Positions 1 through 10,287 of a stretch of DNA of 41,393 nucleotides are shown here, piece after piece. Positions within the stretch are counted from its first letter, which is position 1; each line of letters starts with the position of its first letter. Under the pieces are notes generated by a model. It had not been told where the DNA came from and did no database searches. It saw nothing but the letters and a program-made list of their open reading frames with translations. The stretch is from positions 1 to 41,393 of the forward strand of contig JAQUAW010000009.1 of NCBI GenBank assembly GCA_028687045.1. Direction: 5' to 3'. Source of the DNA: Patescibacteria group bacterium. Its GTDB lineage: Bacteria > Patescibacteriota > Patescibacteriia > Magasanikbacterales > UBA922. The position numbers were made by a program, and so were the translations under genes.

Positions 1-4
1 GTAG

Positions 5-68
5 GTTGGATTGAGGGCTTGTGAGGTGCCTCTATTTTTCACGCACGAATATTAGCCCGAAATCCAAC
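5..68. repeat. nested palindromic intergenic element
   Basis: GTTGGATT (5-12) pairs with AATCCAAC (61-68); inner GGGCT/AGCCC also pairs. Confidence 0.5.
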
Positions 69-185
69 AGTTTCGCCGTAGGGACATATTGATAAAAATG
101 ATAAGATGTATAGCTTATATTTTAAATGTACTGATAAAAAATTTATAGATACTACTTTAAGTAATTTTTCATTTTAAATAAAAAT

Positions 186-3100
186 ATGGAGGGGAAAAAA
201 TTTATAGTTACATTTATTTTAGGAATAATTTATTCTTTTTTGTTTTTTAATTTGGCAAAAGCTGAAAATGTTTTGGATGTACCTTTTATTACTCAATTTC
301 CACCTGGAACAGATTGGTATCATACAAAAAATTGTGGGCCAACATCTTACTTGATGATAGATTCTTTTTATACTGATAAAAAATTGAATATACAAAGTAT
401 AAAAGATGTTGATGATTGGTTGAATAAAAATTACGGACGTCCTATAGATAATTATAATGGTTATTATACAAATATAAATGATTTGAAAATTTTAGGTTTA
501 GAATTTGGAAATTTTTTAGATAATGATGTCGAGATGGTAAATTCTTTAGAAAAAATAAAGAATGCATTAAAGAATGATTTACCTGTTATTATATTTGTAT
601 ATACTAATATGTATAAATATGGTAGAAATATAGATGTTGGTCACTTCATGGTCATCACCGGCATCACTGACGATACAGTCTATACCAATGATCCAGGAAA
701 AACGGAAGGTAAAAACAAAGCTTATCCACTTTCACAATTTATTTATGCTTGGTCGCTGCAAAACAATGCGGCTCTTATTTTTTATCCACCTGGGCATGAA
801 AAAATTTTAGAAAATAAATCTGGTGGTTTGTTTTTAGATTTGTTTAATTTTGCTAACAATATTTTTGATATCAAAAATATTTTACCAGATGAGAATGGTA
901 AAGATGTTAAAGGTGAAACAGAAGTGTCTATACAGCCAGAAAATAATAATTTTGTTTATACCGCTTCTATTACAGACAAAAATCAAAGTTTGGAGGTAGA
1001 GCCCGGACAAATCATAAACGTCGTTGTCAAAGCAAAAAATACTGGCAATACCACTTGGCAAAAAAATCTTATTTCTTTGAATGTTTTAGGTACTAAAGTG
1101 GACAATCAAAAATTTTTTGTTGATACTTGGAAAACTCATTTGCGTCCAACTTTGGTAGATAGTGATGTGGCCTCAGGAGAAACAGGTATTTTTTCTTTTC
1201 AACTAAAAATTCTAAATGAAATTGGAAATTATAATTTTCGTACGATGATTGTCCGACAAGATGGTCTGCAATTTACGCAAGTGGGAAGTGATATTTTTTC
1301 TTTGAATTTGAATGTAAAAGAAAAGAAAGTTGAAGAAGTCTTGTTACCTATAATAAAAGAAGAAAATGAGATCAATATTTTTGATCAGGTAAAAAATACC
1401 GTAGATAATGTCATAAACAAAGTAAACGAAGTTGTGACTGATATTGTCAAAAGTATTCCAACATTTTTTGGTGGTGGTTCTTCTAATGGATCAACTAATA
1501 ATACTAATAGTGATAATGATTTTGTGTCGTCAGAGATACCTGAACCTGAATTATTTTTTACCGCTTCGGCTAGCAGTACTTTGACAAATATTGTTACCAC
1601 AACAATTTTTGGTGAAAAGAGTACAGAGCTAGTGAATCTGAAAATAAATAATTTAGAAAATATTTTTTCATCTTCGGGAAAGTCTTGGTCATCGGATGTT
1701 GATTTAGTAGAAGGTGAAAATAATTTATTATTTTCTTTTTCCAATTTTGATCAGACAAAAATTGTGACTGGAACATTGCCAATAATTTTAGATTCTATAT
1801 CCCCAGATAAACCTATTTTGAATTCTATCTTGAACACTGACAATTCGCCACAATTAAATTTGTCATGGCAGAGTGCTGACGTTGGTAGTGGTTTGGCTTA
1901 TTATATTTTAGAAAATAAAATTGCGACTAGTACTGAGTGGCAAACACTTTTGAAAAATACCACAAGTACTATTTTAAATTTTCCAGTAGCCATTGGAAAT
2001 AGTTATGAATTCAGAGTAAAAGCTGTGGACTTGGCTGGTAACGAATCGTCTTGGAGTAATGAAGGAAACGATGATTCAATTTTAGTTGATTATTCAAAAG
2101 AAGTTATTATCAACGAAATTGCTTATGCGCCGACTTATCAAGGTGCTTGTGGTGGTGAGTGGATAGAATTGTATAATCCTGAAAATTTAGATTTGTTTGG
2201 TTGGAGTTTGGAAGTTTTGTCTGTAAATTCTTCAAGTACTGTTATAATTTCAGCTTCGAGCACAGATAAATATTTAGTAATTGGTAGTTTGAATATTCCA
2301 GATACGGGCGCTAAAATAGTTTTGAAAAATAATGTAGGAAAAATAATTGACGAGACAGACCAAAGTCTTGGTTGGTTTGTTACTCCAAATTTTAGTCATG
2401 CTCGTTCGTTCGAAAGAATAAATACAAGTTCTTCTGGTAATTTGGCAAGCAATTGGCGCGAAAACAATTCTTTGAGATTTCAATTATTCAATTCTATGTG
2501 CAATCAAGATTATTCTAGTCGTGGTTTTGATAATAATAGTTATTATTTTTTGAGTAATAATTTAGCACAAGATTATATTTTTTCTACTACTTCAACCAGT
2601 GACAAAATTTTGATATTAAGCAAAGAACACAATCCTTATATTTTAGATTCTAGAGTCATTTTGCCAGCTGGTTATACTTTGGTGTTAGAACCTGGTGTAG
2701 TTGTGGTGGGTGTTAATAATGATTCTCTTTTGGAAGTGGCTGGTACTCTGCAAATAAATGGTACAGCAAGTGAACCTGTATATTTTACTTCTGCTCGTGA
2801 CAAGACTGTTTCAGATTGGTATTTGTCTGGTAACCCGAGTAGGTTAGAAGCTGCTGAAGTTTCTTTGGGTGATTGGGGATTGATTATTGTCAAACCTGGT
2901 GGCACAATGCAAGCCTATTATACAAATTTTTTCTATGGTGGACATACTTATCGTACAGGCAGTTGTTTTTCTTGTTGGACGGAAGAAGTCATTCGCAATG
3001 AAGGTGGAAGTGTAGTTGTGAATAACAGTAATTTTGATAATATTTTTGTTATCCAAAATGATTACAATAGTAGTAATGATGCTTACATTTGGAATGGTGG

Positions 3101-3983
3101 TAATTTGGAAGTAAATAATAGCAATTTTAATAATGGTTATCGGGCTATCCTGTCCAATAAAGATACTCATGTTAGTATTAGTAATAATAAGTTTAGTAAT
3201 TTTAGTTTTGATGGTGTTTCACCGGTAAATGTTCAAGATGCTATTTTAGATAAATGGGAAAACAATGTTTTTGAAAATAATAAAATCAATAATATTAGTT
3301 TGCCAACTCTAAATATTTCTGAAGATTATACTTTGACGACAGATTATAATGATGTTTATTTCAATGGTATTAATGTTTCTTCTGGTGCTATCATGATGAT
3401 TATGCCTGGTGTCAATATAAATTTGAATGAAAATACTTGGCTAAAAGTAGAAGGTAGTTTGCAAGCTGTTGGTACAGAGAATAATCATATTAGTATTTGT
3501 CCTAATCAACCAAAATGTAGTGGTCTTTGGTTTTCAAATTCGCAAAACAATATTTTGTCTTACGTAGATATTAGAAATGGTGGATATCATTCTAATCATA
3601 CTTATCCTTATTTATATTTGAATTATTATTCATCTCTTTGGCTAGTCAATTCACAGTTAGCTATCAATAATTCTAGCATTATGGATAGTCGAAGACCAAG
3701 TGGTTTTGGCATTTGTGGTGTAAATAGCGATTTGGATATTAGTAATTCTGAATTTGGTTGGAGTGTTGATTATCCACCACCAAAATATTCCAATTGGATT
3801 GATGGTGGCATAAAAATAAATGGTGGTAGTTTACATTTAGATAATGATACTTTCCGTATGATGAATTACGCTGTTGATGCTAGTCAGGGTGGGGAAGTGA
3901 CATCTGAAAATATGAGTTCTACCAATTTTATTGATATGTATGATGTGAAGTATTCTTTGCCAAATAATATTTTTTCTTTTTAA
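186..3983 (+). CDS. large secreted protein: N-terminal C39-like peptidase domain (NCGPTS...GHFMVITG), NBR1-Ig-like segment, lamin-tail-like domain, C-terminal right-handed beta-helix repeats
   Basis: 1265-aa ORF with signal peptide; Cys/His motifs of the C39 fold; EIAYAPTYQGACGGEWIELYNP lamin-tail signature; repetitive NNS/NNN beta-helix-like C-terminus. Confidence 0.8.
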   Translation: MEGKKFIVTFILGIIYSFLFFNLAKAENVLDVPFITQFPPGTDWYHTKNCGPTSYLMIDSFYTDKKLNIQSIKDVDDWLNKNYGRPIDNYNGYYTNINDLKILGLEFGNFLDNDVEMVNSLEKIKNALKNDLPVIIFVYTNMYKYGRNIDVGHFMVITGITDDTVYTNDPGKTEGKNKAYPLSQFIYAWSLQNNAALIFYPPGHEKILENKSGGLFLDLFNFANNIFDIKNILPDENGKDVKGETEVSIQPENNNFVYTASITDKNQSLEVEPGQIINVVVKAKNTGNTTWQKNLISLNVLGTKVDNQKFFVDTWKTHLRPTLVDSDVASGETGIFSFQLKILNEIGNYNFRTMIVRQDGLQFTQVGSDIFSLNLNVKEKKVEEVLLPIIKEENEINIFDQVKNTVDNVINKVNEVVTDIVKSIPTFFGGGSSNGSTNNTNSDNDFVSSEIPEPELFFTASASSTLTNIVTTTIFGEKSTELVNLKINNLENIFSSSGKSWSSDVDLVEGENNLLFSFSNFDQTKIVTGTLPIILDSISPDKPILNSILNTDNSPQLNLSWQSADVGSGLAYYILENKIATSTEWQTLLKNTTSTILNFPVAIGNSYEFRVKAVDLAGNESSWSNEGNDDSILVDYSKEVIINEIAYAPTYQGACGGEWIELYNPENLDLFGWSLEVLSVNSSSTVIISASSTDKYLVIGSLNIPDTGAKIVLKNNVGKIIDETDQSLGWFVTPNFSHARSFERINTSSSGNLASNWRENNSLRFQLFNSMCNQDYSSRGFDNNSYYFLSNNLAQDYIFSTTSTSDKILILSKEHNPYILDSRVILPAGYTLVLEPGVVVVGVNNDSLLEVAGTLQINGTASEPVYFTSARDKTVSDWYLSGNPSRLEAAEVSLGDWGLIIVKPGGTMQAYYTNFFYGGHTYRTGSCFSCWTEEVIRNEGGSVVVNNSNFDNIFVIQNDYNSSNDAYIWNGGNLEVNNSNFNNGYRAILSNKDTHVSISNNKFSNFSFDGVSPVNVQDAILDKWENNVFENNKINNISLPTLNISEDYTLTTDYNDVYFNGINVSSGAIMMIMPGVNINLNENTWLKVEGSLQAVGTENNHISICPNQPKCSGLWFSNSQNNILSYVDIRNGGYHSNHTYPYLYLNYYSSLWLVNSQLAINNSSIMDSRRPSGFGICGVNSDLDISNSEFGWSVDYPPPKYSNWIDGGIKINGGSLHLDNDTFRMMNYAVDASQGGEVTSENMSSTNFIDMYDVKYSLPNNIFSF

Positions 3984-4076
3984 AATTTTGTATAAACAAA
4001 AAACAGCCTATCTCTAGACTGTCTTTTGTTTCCTCCCGACGTCGCCAGCTTCGGTTGGAAACTGTGTGTCGTCGGG

Positions 4077-4346
4077 TTACGTCTCCTTTTGTTTCTCCTC
4101 TTCCTCCTTTTTGTCTAGTTCTTCTTGTTCTCTTCGTTCCGCATCTTCCTCCTTCTTCCGTTTACTTCTACTATCAAAGTAGAAGATGACTGTGGTTGGT
4201 GGAAAAGTGACCAGGCAAATGATATAGACCGGAGTCAAGAACCCCGGATCTTTTGTGTTTCCAAGGACCAGATAGATGATACCAGAGATGGACAGTGTCA
4301 GAAGAAAGAAGCTGAGAAGCGGAAAGAACTTTCTCACCATGTACAT
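4077..4346 (-). CDS. small two-TM protein with charged C-terminal tail; start probably MYMVRKFF rather than the ORF-track start
   Basis: TM segments FFPLLSFFLLTLSISGIIYLVL and PVYIICLVTFPPTTVIFYF; TTGACT/TAAATA-like promoter upstream on the minus strand. Confidence 0.55.
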   Translation of the reverse strand: MYMVRKFFPLLSFFLLTLSISGIIYLVLGNTKDPGFLTPVYIICLVTFPPTTVIFYFDSRSKRKKEEDAERREQEELDKKEEEEKQKET

Positions 4347-4474
4347 TGTTTTCTCTCTCAGTCTGTAGGTGACTTGCATATTTAGCCATAAATTGAACAA
4401 AAAGTCAACAAAAAACAGCCTATTTAGACTGTCTTTTGTTCTCTCCCGACCGCCAGAAGAGAAACTCTTCTTTT

Positions 4475-4825
4475 TCATGTGCTGTCGGGCTTTTCCTCCT
4501 TACCCCAGAAGAGATATTTATTGAAGACAACTGTACCGCCTGGAGTTCGGTAGTTGTCGGGCATACTCCGGAAGAAGATTCTTCCGGATTGAATGTTCCA
4601 GTATAACGCTTCTGGTATGTCGTCCTTTTGAATACGTCCGTTGGTAATATTGGACAACTCCCACTCATTGAGAGCTTGTTCTTCAGTCTTGTCTTTGAGA
4701 AAATCATAGATTTTCTCAGCGAGTTCGTCTCTTTTTTGGTATTCTCCTTGAGTTTTGAACCCAAGTGAGAACAAATAGACCACCATAAACACCAAAGCCA
4801 ATCCCCAAAGTTCTTCTGATCCCAT
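4475..4825 (-). CDS. small single-TM hypothetical protein
   Basis: 116-aa ORF, SD GAGGAGGAG, minus-strand promoter TTGACA-17-TAACTT at 4857-4885. Confidence 0.65.
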   Translation of the reverse strand: MGSEELWGLALVFMVVYLFSLGFKTQGEYQKRDELAEKIYDFLKDKTEEQALNEWELSNITNGRIQKDDIPEALYWNIQSGRIFFRSMPDNYRTPGGTVVFNKYLFWGKEEKPDST

Positions 4826-4856
4826 AACTCCTCCTCGAGTCGTTGATTGTAAAAAA

Positions 4857-4885
4857 AAGTTACCACCAAAACGTCATTTTGTCAA
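4857..4885 (-). promoter_or_regulatory. sigma70-type promoter
   Basis: TTGACA-N17-TAACTT reading on the minus strand, upstream of 4475..4825. Confidence 0.6.
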
Positions 4886-5028
4886 GGTTAAGCCCAAAAA
4901 ATTGGCTTGAAGCGATTTTGTTTTTAGAGTATAATGGATACGAAATTACGAACTACGAAGTTTTCGTATTTTCGTACCTTTCGTATTTCGTATCCCTCTA
5001 ATAAACCAATAATCTAATAAACCAACCT

Positions 5029-6465
5029 ATGGAAAAACAAACCAAAATTGTCTGTACTATTGGACCTTCTTGTGAAGATGTAGAAACTCTTGAAAAGATG
5101 GTAAGGGCGGGGATGAATGTAGCTAGACTAAATTTTTCACACGGCACTTATGAAAATCATGCCATGCTTATCAAAAATATTCGTGAAGTAGCTGAGAAAA
5201 CTGGTGAACCAGTTGCGATTTTGCAAGATTTGTCAGGACCAAAAATTAGAATAGAAAAAGTTGCCGAAGAAGGTGTAAATTTGGTAGAAGGTGCTGAAGT
5301 AATTTTTTCTACAGATTCCTCTGACAAAGATGCTATTCAAGTTGGTTACAAAGAATTACACAAATTTGTCAAAAAAGGTGAAGCTATGTTTCTTGATGAT
5401 GGTAAATTAGAAGTAATAGTCAAAGAAGTACAAGGTCAAAGAATTATTACAAAAGTTGTTGTGGCTGGAGTTTTGTTTTCCAACAAAGGTATCAACATTC
5501 CTAAGACTGATTTGACAGGATTAGAAGTTTTGACAGAAAAAGATAAAGCTGATGCTAGATTTGGTGTAGAACAAGGAGTAGATATGATTGCTTTGTCTTT
5601 TGTGATGCGTCCAGATGATATTCTTGATTTACGTTATCATATCAAACAAATGGAATTAGAATTGGGTATAGAGCCTCATGATCCTATAAAGATTATCGCC
5701 AAAATAGAAAAAGCTGAAGCTGTAAAACATATCAAAGATATTATAACTGTAACGGATGGTATCATGGTAGCTCGTGGAGATTTGGGAGTTGAAATTCCAG
5801 CGGAAGAAGTTCCAATTGTGCAGAAAAAATTGATAGATATTGCTCTTGAAAATGCTAAGCCAGTAATTGTGGCTACTCAAATGCTTGATTCGATGCAAAA
5901 TAATCCTCGCCCTACTCGTGCCGAAGTTTCTGATGTAGCCAATGCGGTGATTGATCACACAGACGCTGTGATGCTTTCCAATGAAACTGCAACTGGAAAA
6001 TATCCCGTTGAAACTGTTTCGATGATGAGTAAAATTATCAAAGAAACAGAAAAATCAGAATATACCAAATTGTTTATTCGCGAGCCAAAAGAAAAGACAA
6101 ATAAGATTGATGACGTTATAAGTGGTTTGTCTCGTCTTGTGGCTGAAGATGTTGGGGCTGATCTTATTTTGGCAGCTTCTTTGTCTGGAGAAACAGGTCG
6201 TTTGATTTCTCGTTATCGTCCAAAATTTCCAATTGCGGTAGCGACCAATAGTAAATTAGTTTCGCACCAATTGAATTTGTCTTGGGGAGTTTTACCTTTT
6301 GAAGTGATTGAATGTAAAAGTATTGAAGAATTAGTAGATCGTTCGATGACACATTTGCGTGAGAAAAAAATAATCAAAGAAGGTGATAGAATTATTGTGG
6401 TTGCTGGTGAACCAGTTGGACATGCTGGCTTTGTCAATTTGCTTGAGGTGAGGGAAGTGAAGTAA
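5029..6465 (+). CDS. pyk: pyruvate kinase
   Basis: TKIVCTIGPS, MNVARLNFSHG, IMVARGDLGVE, NPRPTRAEVSDVANAV motifs. Confidence 0.98.
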   Translation: MEKQTKIVCTIGPSCEDVETLEKMVRAGMNVARLNFSHGTYENHAMLIKNIREVAEKTGEPVAILQDLSGPKIRIEKVAEEGVNLVEGAEVIFSTDSSDKDAIQVGYKELHKFVKKGEAMFLDDGKLEVIVKEVQGQRIITKVVVAGVLFSNKGINIPKTDLTGLEVLTEKDKADARFGVEQGVDMIALSFVMRPDDILDLRYHIKQMELELGIEPHDPIKIIAKIEKAEAVKHIKDIITVTDGIMVARGDLGVEIPAEEVPIVQKKLIDIALENAKPVIVATQMLDSMQNNPRPTRAEVSDVANAVIDHTDAVMLSNETATGKYPVETVSMMSKIIKETEKSEYTKLFIREPKEKTNKIDDVISGLSRLVAEDVGADLILAASLSGETGRLISRYRPKFPIAVATNSKLVSHQLNLSWGVLPFEVIECKSIEELVDRSMTHLREKKIIKEGDRIIVVAGEPVGHAGFVNLLEVREVK

Positions 6466-6468
6466 AGT

Positions 6469-6697
6469 AATAAAAGGCTTGAAAGGCTTAAAAAGCTGGA
6501 AATGCTTGAAAGGCCATTAACTAATTTGACTAAGCTTTTGCATTTTCCAAAGATTTGATTAATTCAAAAAGTAAAAAAGCAACTTCACGTTTATTTTCTA
6601 TATATTCAAATTTATATATTTACAAAATTTAATTATTTTTTGCGTAGGTCACTAGCCTTTCTGGCTTTTCCAGCTTTTTAAGCCTTTCAGGCTTTTG
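6469..6697. repeat. MITE-like element with ~45-bp terminal inverted repeats built from the word AAAGGCTT
   Basis: aaaaggcttgaaaggcttaaaaagctggaaatgcttgaaaggc matches the reverse complement of cctttctggcttttccagctttttaagcctttcaggctttt. Confidence 0.7.
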
Positions 6698-6761
6698 TCT
6701 GATTTTGTCAATTTTCAATAATTATGGTATAATATTTTTGCTTACTTTAAATCAATATTCT

Positions 6762-9700
6762 ATGTTCAAAAACCGCGTCACATCTTCCAAAAAAGTCGCG
6801 GAAATTGGGAGGAAAAAAACAACAAAAATAGACGCTACCAAACATGAAAAGCGTGTTTTGTGGTTTGATGAAATCAGTATCAAGGATATTCCACTGGTAG
6901 GTGGTAAGAATGCAAGTTTGGGAGAGATGTACAACAATTTGACTACCAAAGGTATTAGTGTCCCAAATGGTTTTGCGGTCACTTCTTTTAGTTATTGGGA
7001 ATTTTTGGACAAAACTGGGCTCAAGAAAAAAATAAAAGAAGCGGTCAAAAATTTAAATATAAATGACATAAAAAATTTATCTCAAGTTGGAGCGAAAGTT
7101 CGTAAGATGATTTTGGAAGCAAAATTTCCTGCTGAATTATCCAAAGAAATTGAAGAATCATATATCAAGTTGTCCAAATTTCAAAATTGTAATAATGTCG
7201 CCGTAGCAGTACGTTCATCAGCTACAGCCGAAGATTTGCCAGATGCTAGTTTTGCTGGACAACAAGAAACTTATTTGAATGTAGTTGGCAAAAAAGATTT
7301 GCAATTAGCTGTTAAGAAATGTATTTCTTCTTTGTTTACTGATCGTGCGATTTCTTACCGTGAGACCAAAGGTTTTGATCATCTTGACGTAGCATTGTCT
7401 GTGACAGTGCAAATTATGGTTGGTTCAGAATCTGGTGCTAGTGGTGTGATGTTTACGCTTGATACTGAGTCTGGTTTCCCTGGTGTAGTACTTATCAATT
7501 CTGCCTATGGACTTGGTGAATATGTAGTCAAAGGCCGAGTTACTCCAGATCAATATTATGTTTTCAAAGAAGGTTTGAAAATGAACAAAAAATCAATTAT
7601 TAGCAAAATTCTTGGTACCAAAGAAGTAAAACTTGTTTATGGTAAGACAGGTACCAAACAAATGTCTGTACCTCGTGCTCAACAAAATAAATTTGCAATT
7701 TCTGATGATGATGTTTTGCAGTTAGCAAAATGGGGAGTAGAAATTGAAACTTATTATGGTAAACACCAAGATATTGAATGGGCCAAAGATGGTAAAACAG
7801 GCAAACTTTATATAGTTCAAGCTCGTCCAGAGACTGTCAAAGCCAACAATGACAAGAATTTTATTGAGACTTATATTTTAAATAAAAAAGGAAAAGTATT
7901 ACTCACAGGTACTTCAGTTGGTCAAAAGATTGGTGCTGGCAAAGTCCGTGTTATCGACAATCCAAAACAAATGAAACTTTTCAAAAAAGGTGAAGTTTTG
8001 GTTACTCGTATTACTGATCCAGATTGGGAACCTATCATGCGTATTGCTTCGGCAATTGTGACTGAACAAGGTGGTAAGACTTCTCATGCCGCTATCGTTT
8101 CTCGTGAGCTTGGTGTACCTTGTATTGTTGGTGCCAAAAATGCTCGCAAAATTTTGAAGACTGGTCAAAAAGTGACTGTCAGTTGTACCAATGGTGACGA
8201 AGGTGTTATTTACAAAGAAATGTTACCTTTTGAAGTTCAAAAAACTGAAATCAAGCAAGTGGACAAAACTAATACCAAGATAATGATGAACGTCGGTGAT
8301 CCTGATCATGCTTTTTCATTGTCATTTTTACCAAATGATGGTGTTGGTCTTGCTCGTGAAGAATTTATTTTTAGTAATTTTATCCGTATTCATCCTTTGG
8401 CACTTTTGAATTATGACAAATTACAAGACAAAAAAGCCAAAAAACAAATTGCTGAGATTACTCGTGGTTACAAGAAAAAATCTGATTATGCTATCGACAA
8501 ATTAGCCGAAGGTATTGCTCGTATTTCTGCTTCATTTTATCCAAAAGATGTGATTGTTCGTCTGTCAGATTTCAAGACCAATGAATATGCTACTCTGATT
8601 GGTGGCAAAGAATTTGAACCAAAAGAAGAAAATCCAATGTTGGGATGGCGTGGTGCAAGTCGTTATTATTCCAAAGAATACAAACCAGGGTTTGCTCTTG
8701 AATGTGCTGCTATCAAAAAAGTCCGTGAAGAATGGGGACTAAAAAATCTTATTGTCATGATTCCATTTTGTCGTACACCAGAAGAAGGTCAAAAAGTTTT
8801 GGACACCATGAAAGAATTTGGTTTGGAAAGAGGAAAGGAAGATTTGCAAGTCTATGTTATGTGTGAAATTCCTTCCAATGTAATTTTGGCAGATGATTTT
8901 GCTCAGCTTTTCGATGGTTTTAGTATTGGTTCCAATGATCTTACTCAATTGACACTTGGTGTTGATCGAGATTCAGCTCTTGTTAGTCATGTTTATAGTG
9001 AAAAAAATCAAGCTGTGACAAAACTTATTAGAGATGTTATTAGAACTGCTCACAAACACAAACGTAAAGTTGGTATTTGTGGACAAGCTCCAAGTGATTA
9101 TCCAGAGTTTGCTGAGATGCTCGTGCGTGAAGGTATTGATAGTATCTCACTCAATCCAGATACCGTGATTCCAACTCGTGAACGTATTGCTTTTACCGAG
9201 AAGACTCTAGGGCGCAAAGGTAAAAAAACTCACAAGACTTATTTGGGATTAGTGACTTTGCTTGGTATTATGTCTGCTTTTACCATGACTCTTGGTGCAG
9301 GGTGCAACTTGTCACAAAATGTCGAAAATTTTAGTAAACCAGTTTCCCAAGAAGTAACTCCTGCACAGATAAGAGAAAACGCTGAGAAAAAAGCTTTGGA
9401 AAATCAACAAAAAGAAAAATTACAATTGACACAGTCTTTGAACATCGCTGAATTTTCCAACTTTAGTATCAAGTATCCTCAAGATTGGATAGTAAATTAT
9501 TGGAATGGGGGAGTGACTATTACTGATTCTAGTACAACTGAATATCTTAGTATTTTCAAACAACTTGTGAGTCATCCAGTAGATGCAAGTAAAAAAATAA
9601 AAATAAATTTGGATGGCAAAGAAGCTTTCAAATATACTCAGACTTTCCCAAGTAGTACCAAATCTTTTACTGTGGTGGAAGTAAATATGGGAGATTATGT

Positions 9701-9935
9701 TTTGGAGATGAATAGTGATGTCAAGAATTTTGATGAAATTTTGGCTACATTTCAATTTACTGACATGACTAATCCTGATAGGCCCCTAACGCACTGGGAT
9801 GTCCGTGAAAAGCGTGTTTGTGTGCAGATGATGACTTATGCCAGACAAGCTGAAGGAACAATTTGTCAGGCCTTCCCAACACCTTGTGATGTGCCAGCTG
9901 GCTGGAATGTCTGTGACGCGACTAATTTGCAATAA
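6762..9935 (+). CDS. ppsA: phosphoenolpyruvate synthase (pyruvate, water dikinase) with a C-terminal membrane/lipobox-like segment and extra extracytoplasmic domain
   Basis: GGKNASLGEMY, GGKTSHAAIVSRELGVPCIVG, GICGQAPSDYPEFAEMLVREGIDSISLNPD; then TYLGLVTLLGIMSAFTMTLGAGC and a ~180-aa domain. Start moved to MFKNRV because the 6705 start overlaps a TTGTCA-17-TATAAT promoter. Confidence 0.93.
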   Translation: MFKNRVTSSKKVAEIGRKKTTKIDATKHEKRVLWFDEISIKDIPLVGGKNASLGEMYNNLTTKGISVPNGFAVTSFSYWEFLDKTGLKKKIKEAVKNLNINDIKNLSQVGAKVRKMILEAKFPAELSKEIEESYIKLSKFQNCNNVAVAVRSSATAEDLPDASFAGQQETYLNVVGKKDLQLAVKKCISSLFTDRAISYRETKGFDHLDVALSVTVQIMVGSESGASGVMFTLDTESGFPGVVLINSAYGLGEYVVKGRVTPDQYYVFKEGLKMNKKSIISKILGTKEVKLVYGKTGTKQMSVPRAQQNKFAISDDDVLQLAKWGVEIETYYGKHQDIEWAKDGKTGKLYIVQARPETVKANNDKNFIETYILNKKGKVLLTGTSVGQKIGAGKVRVIDNPKQMKLFKKGEVLVTRITDPDWEPIMRIASAIVTEQGGKTSHAAIVSRELGVPCIVGAKNARKILKTGQKVTVSCTNGDEGVIYKEMLPFEVQKTEIKQVDKTNTKIMMNVGDPDHAFSLSFLPNDGVGLAREEFIFSNFIRIHPLALLNYDKLQDKKAKKQIAEITRGYKKKSDYAIDKLAEGIARISASFYPKDVIVRLSDFKTNEYATLIGGKEFEPKEENPMLGWRGASRYYSKEYKPGFALECAAIKKVREEWGLKNLIVMIPFCRTPEEGQKVLDTMKEFGLERGKEDLQVYVMCEIPSNVILADDFAQLFDGFSIGSNDLTQLTLGVDRDSALVSHVYSEKNQAVTKLIRDVIRTAHKHKRKVGICGQAPSDYPEFAEMLVREGIDSISLNPDTVIPTRERIAFTEKTLGRKGKKTHKTYLGLVTLLGIMSAFTMTLGAGCNLSQNVENFSKPVSQEVTPAQIRENAEKKALENQQKEKLQLTQSLNIAEFSNFSIKYPQDWIVNYWNGGVTITDSSTTEYLSIFKQLVSHPVDASKKIKINLDGKEAFKYTQTFPSSTKSFTVVEVNMGDYVLEMNSDVKNFDEILATFQFTDMTNPDRPLTHWDVREKRVCVQMMTYARQAEGTICQAFPTPCDVPAGWNVCDATNLQ

Positions 9936-9950
9936 CGTTTAATTATAATT

Positions 9951-9980
9951 AAAACAGTCTCTATTTAAGAGGCTGTTTTT
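9951..9980 (+). terminator. intrinsic terminator
   Basis: AAAACAGTCTCTATTTAAGAGGCTGTTTTT. Confidence 0.75.
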
Positions 9981-10090
9981 AATATTCGTTAATATTTGTT
10001 TAATATCTGTAATAATATTTTTTTAATATTCGTCAAATATTAGGCAAATACTAATCAAATATTATACATATATTATTTTATTTCATATTT
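9981..10090. repeat. phased ATATT array
   Basis: aatattcgttaatatttgtttaatatctgtaataatattt... word recurs about every 10-11 bp. Confidence 0.6.
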
Positions 10091-10174
10091 TTTTAGTATG
10101 AATAAAACATAACTTTATCAATAATTTTTTAATAGAAATATAGCTCAACACAGCTATTTTTTTATGATACCATC

Positions 10175-10203
10175 TTGACAAAAAGCCAAAAATGTGCTAC
10201 ATT
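10175..10203 (+). promoter_or_regulatory. extended -10 sigma70-type promoter
   Basis: TTGACA-N17-TACATT with TGC upstream of the -10. Confidence 0.65.
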
Positions 10204-10287
10204 AAGCTTAGTTTTCCCCAACTTAAGCGCCCGACCAAACGACGGTGCTTTCTACCCATTTGGGGAACAAGATTCGAGAGGTTTTCG

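Noticed and set aside
186-3983. Bacteriocin-processing C39 transporter
   Set aside because: C39-like domain present, but no ABC transporter or bacteriocin precursor; better described as a secreted multidomain protein
9981-10090. CRISPR or iteron array from ATATT repeats
   Set aside because: Words too short and variable for CRISPR; no cas genes; no replication initiator nearby to support an iteron origin
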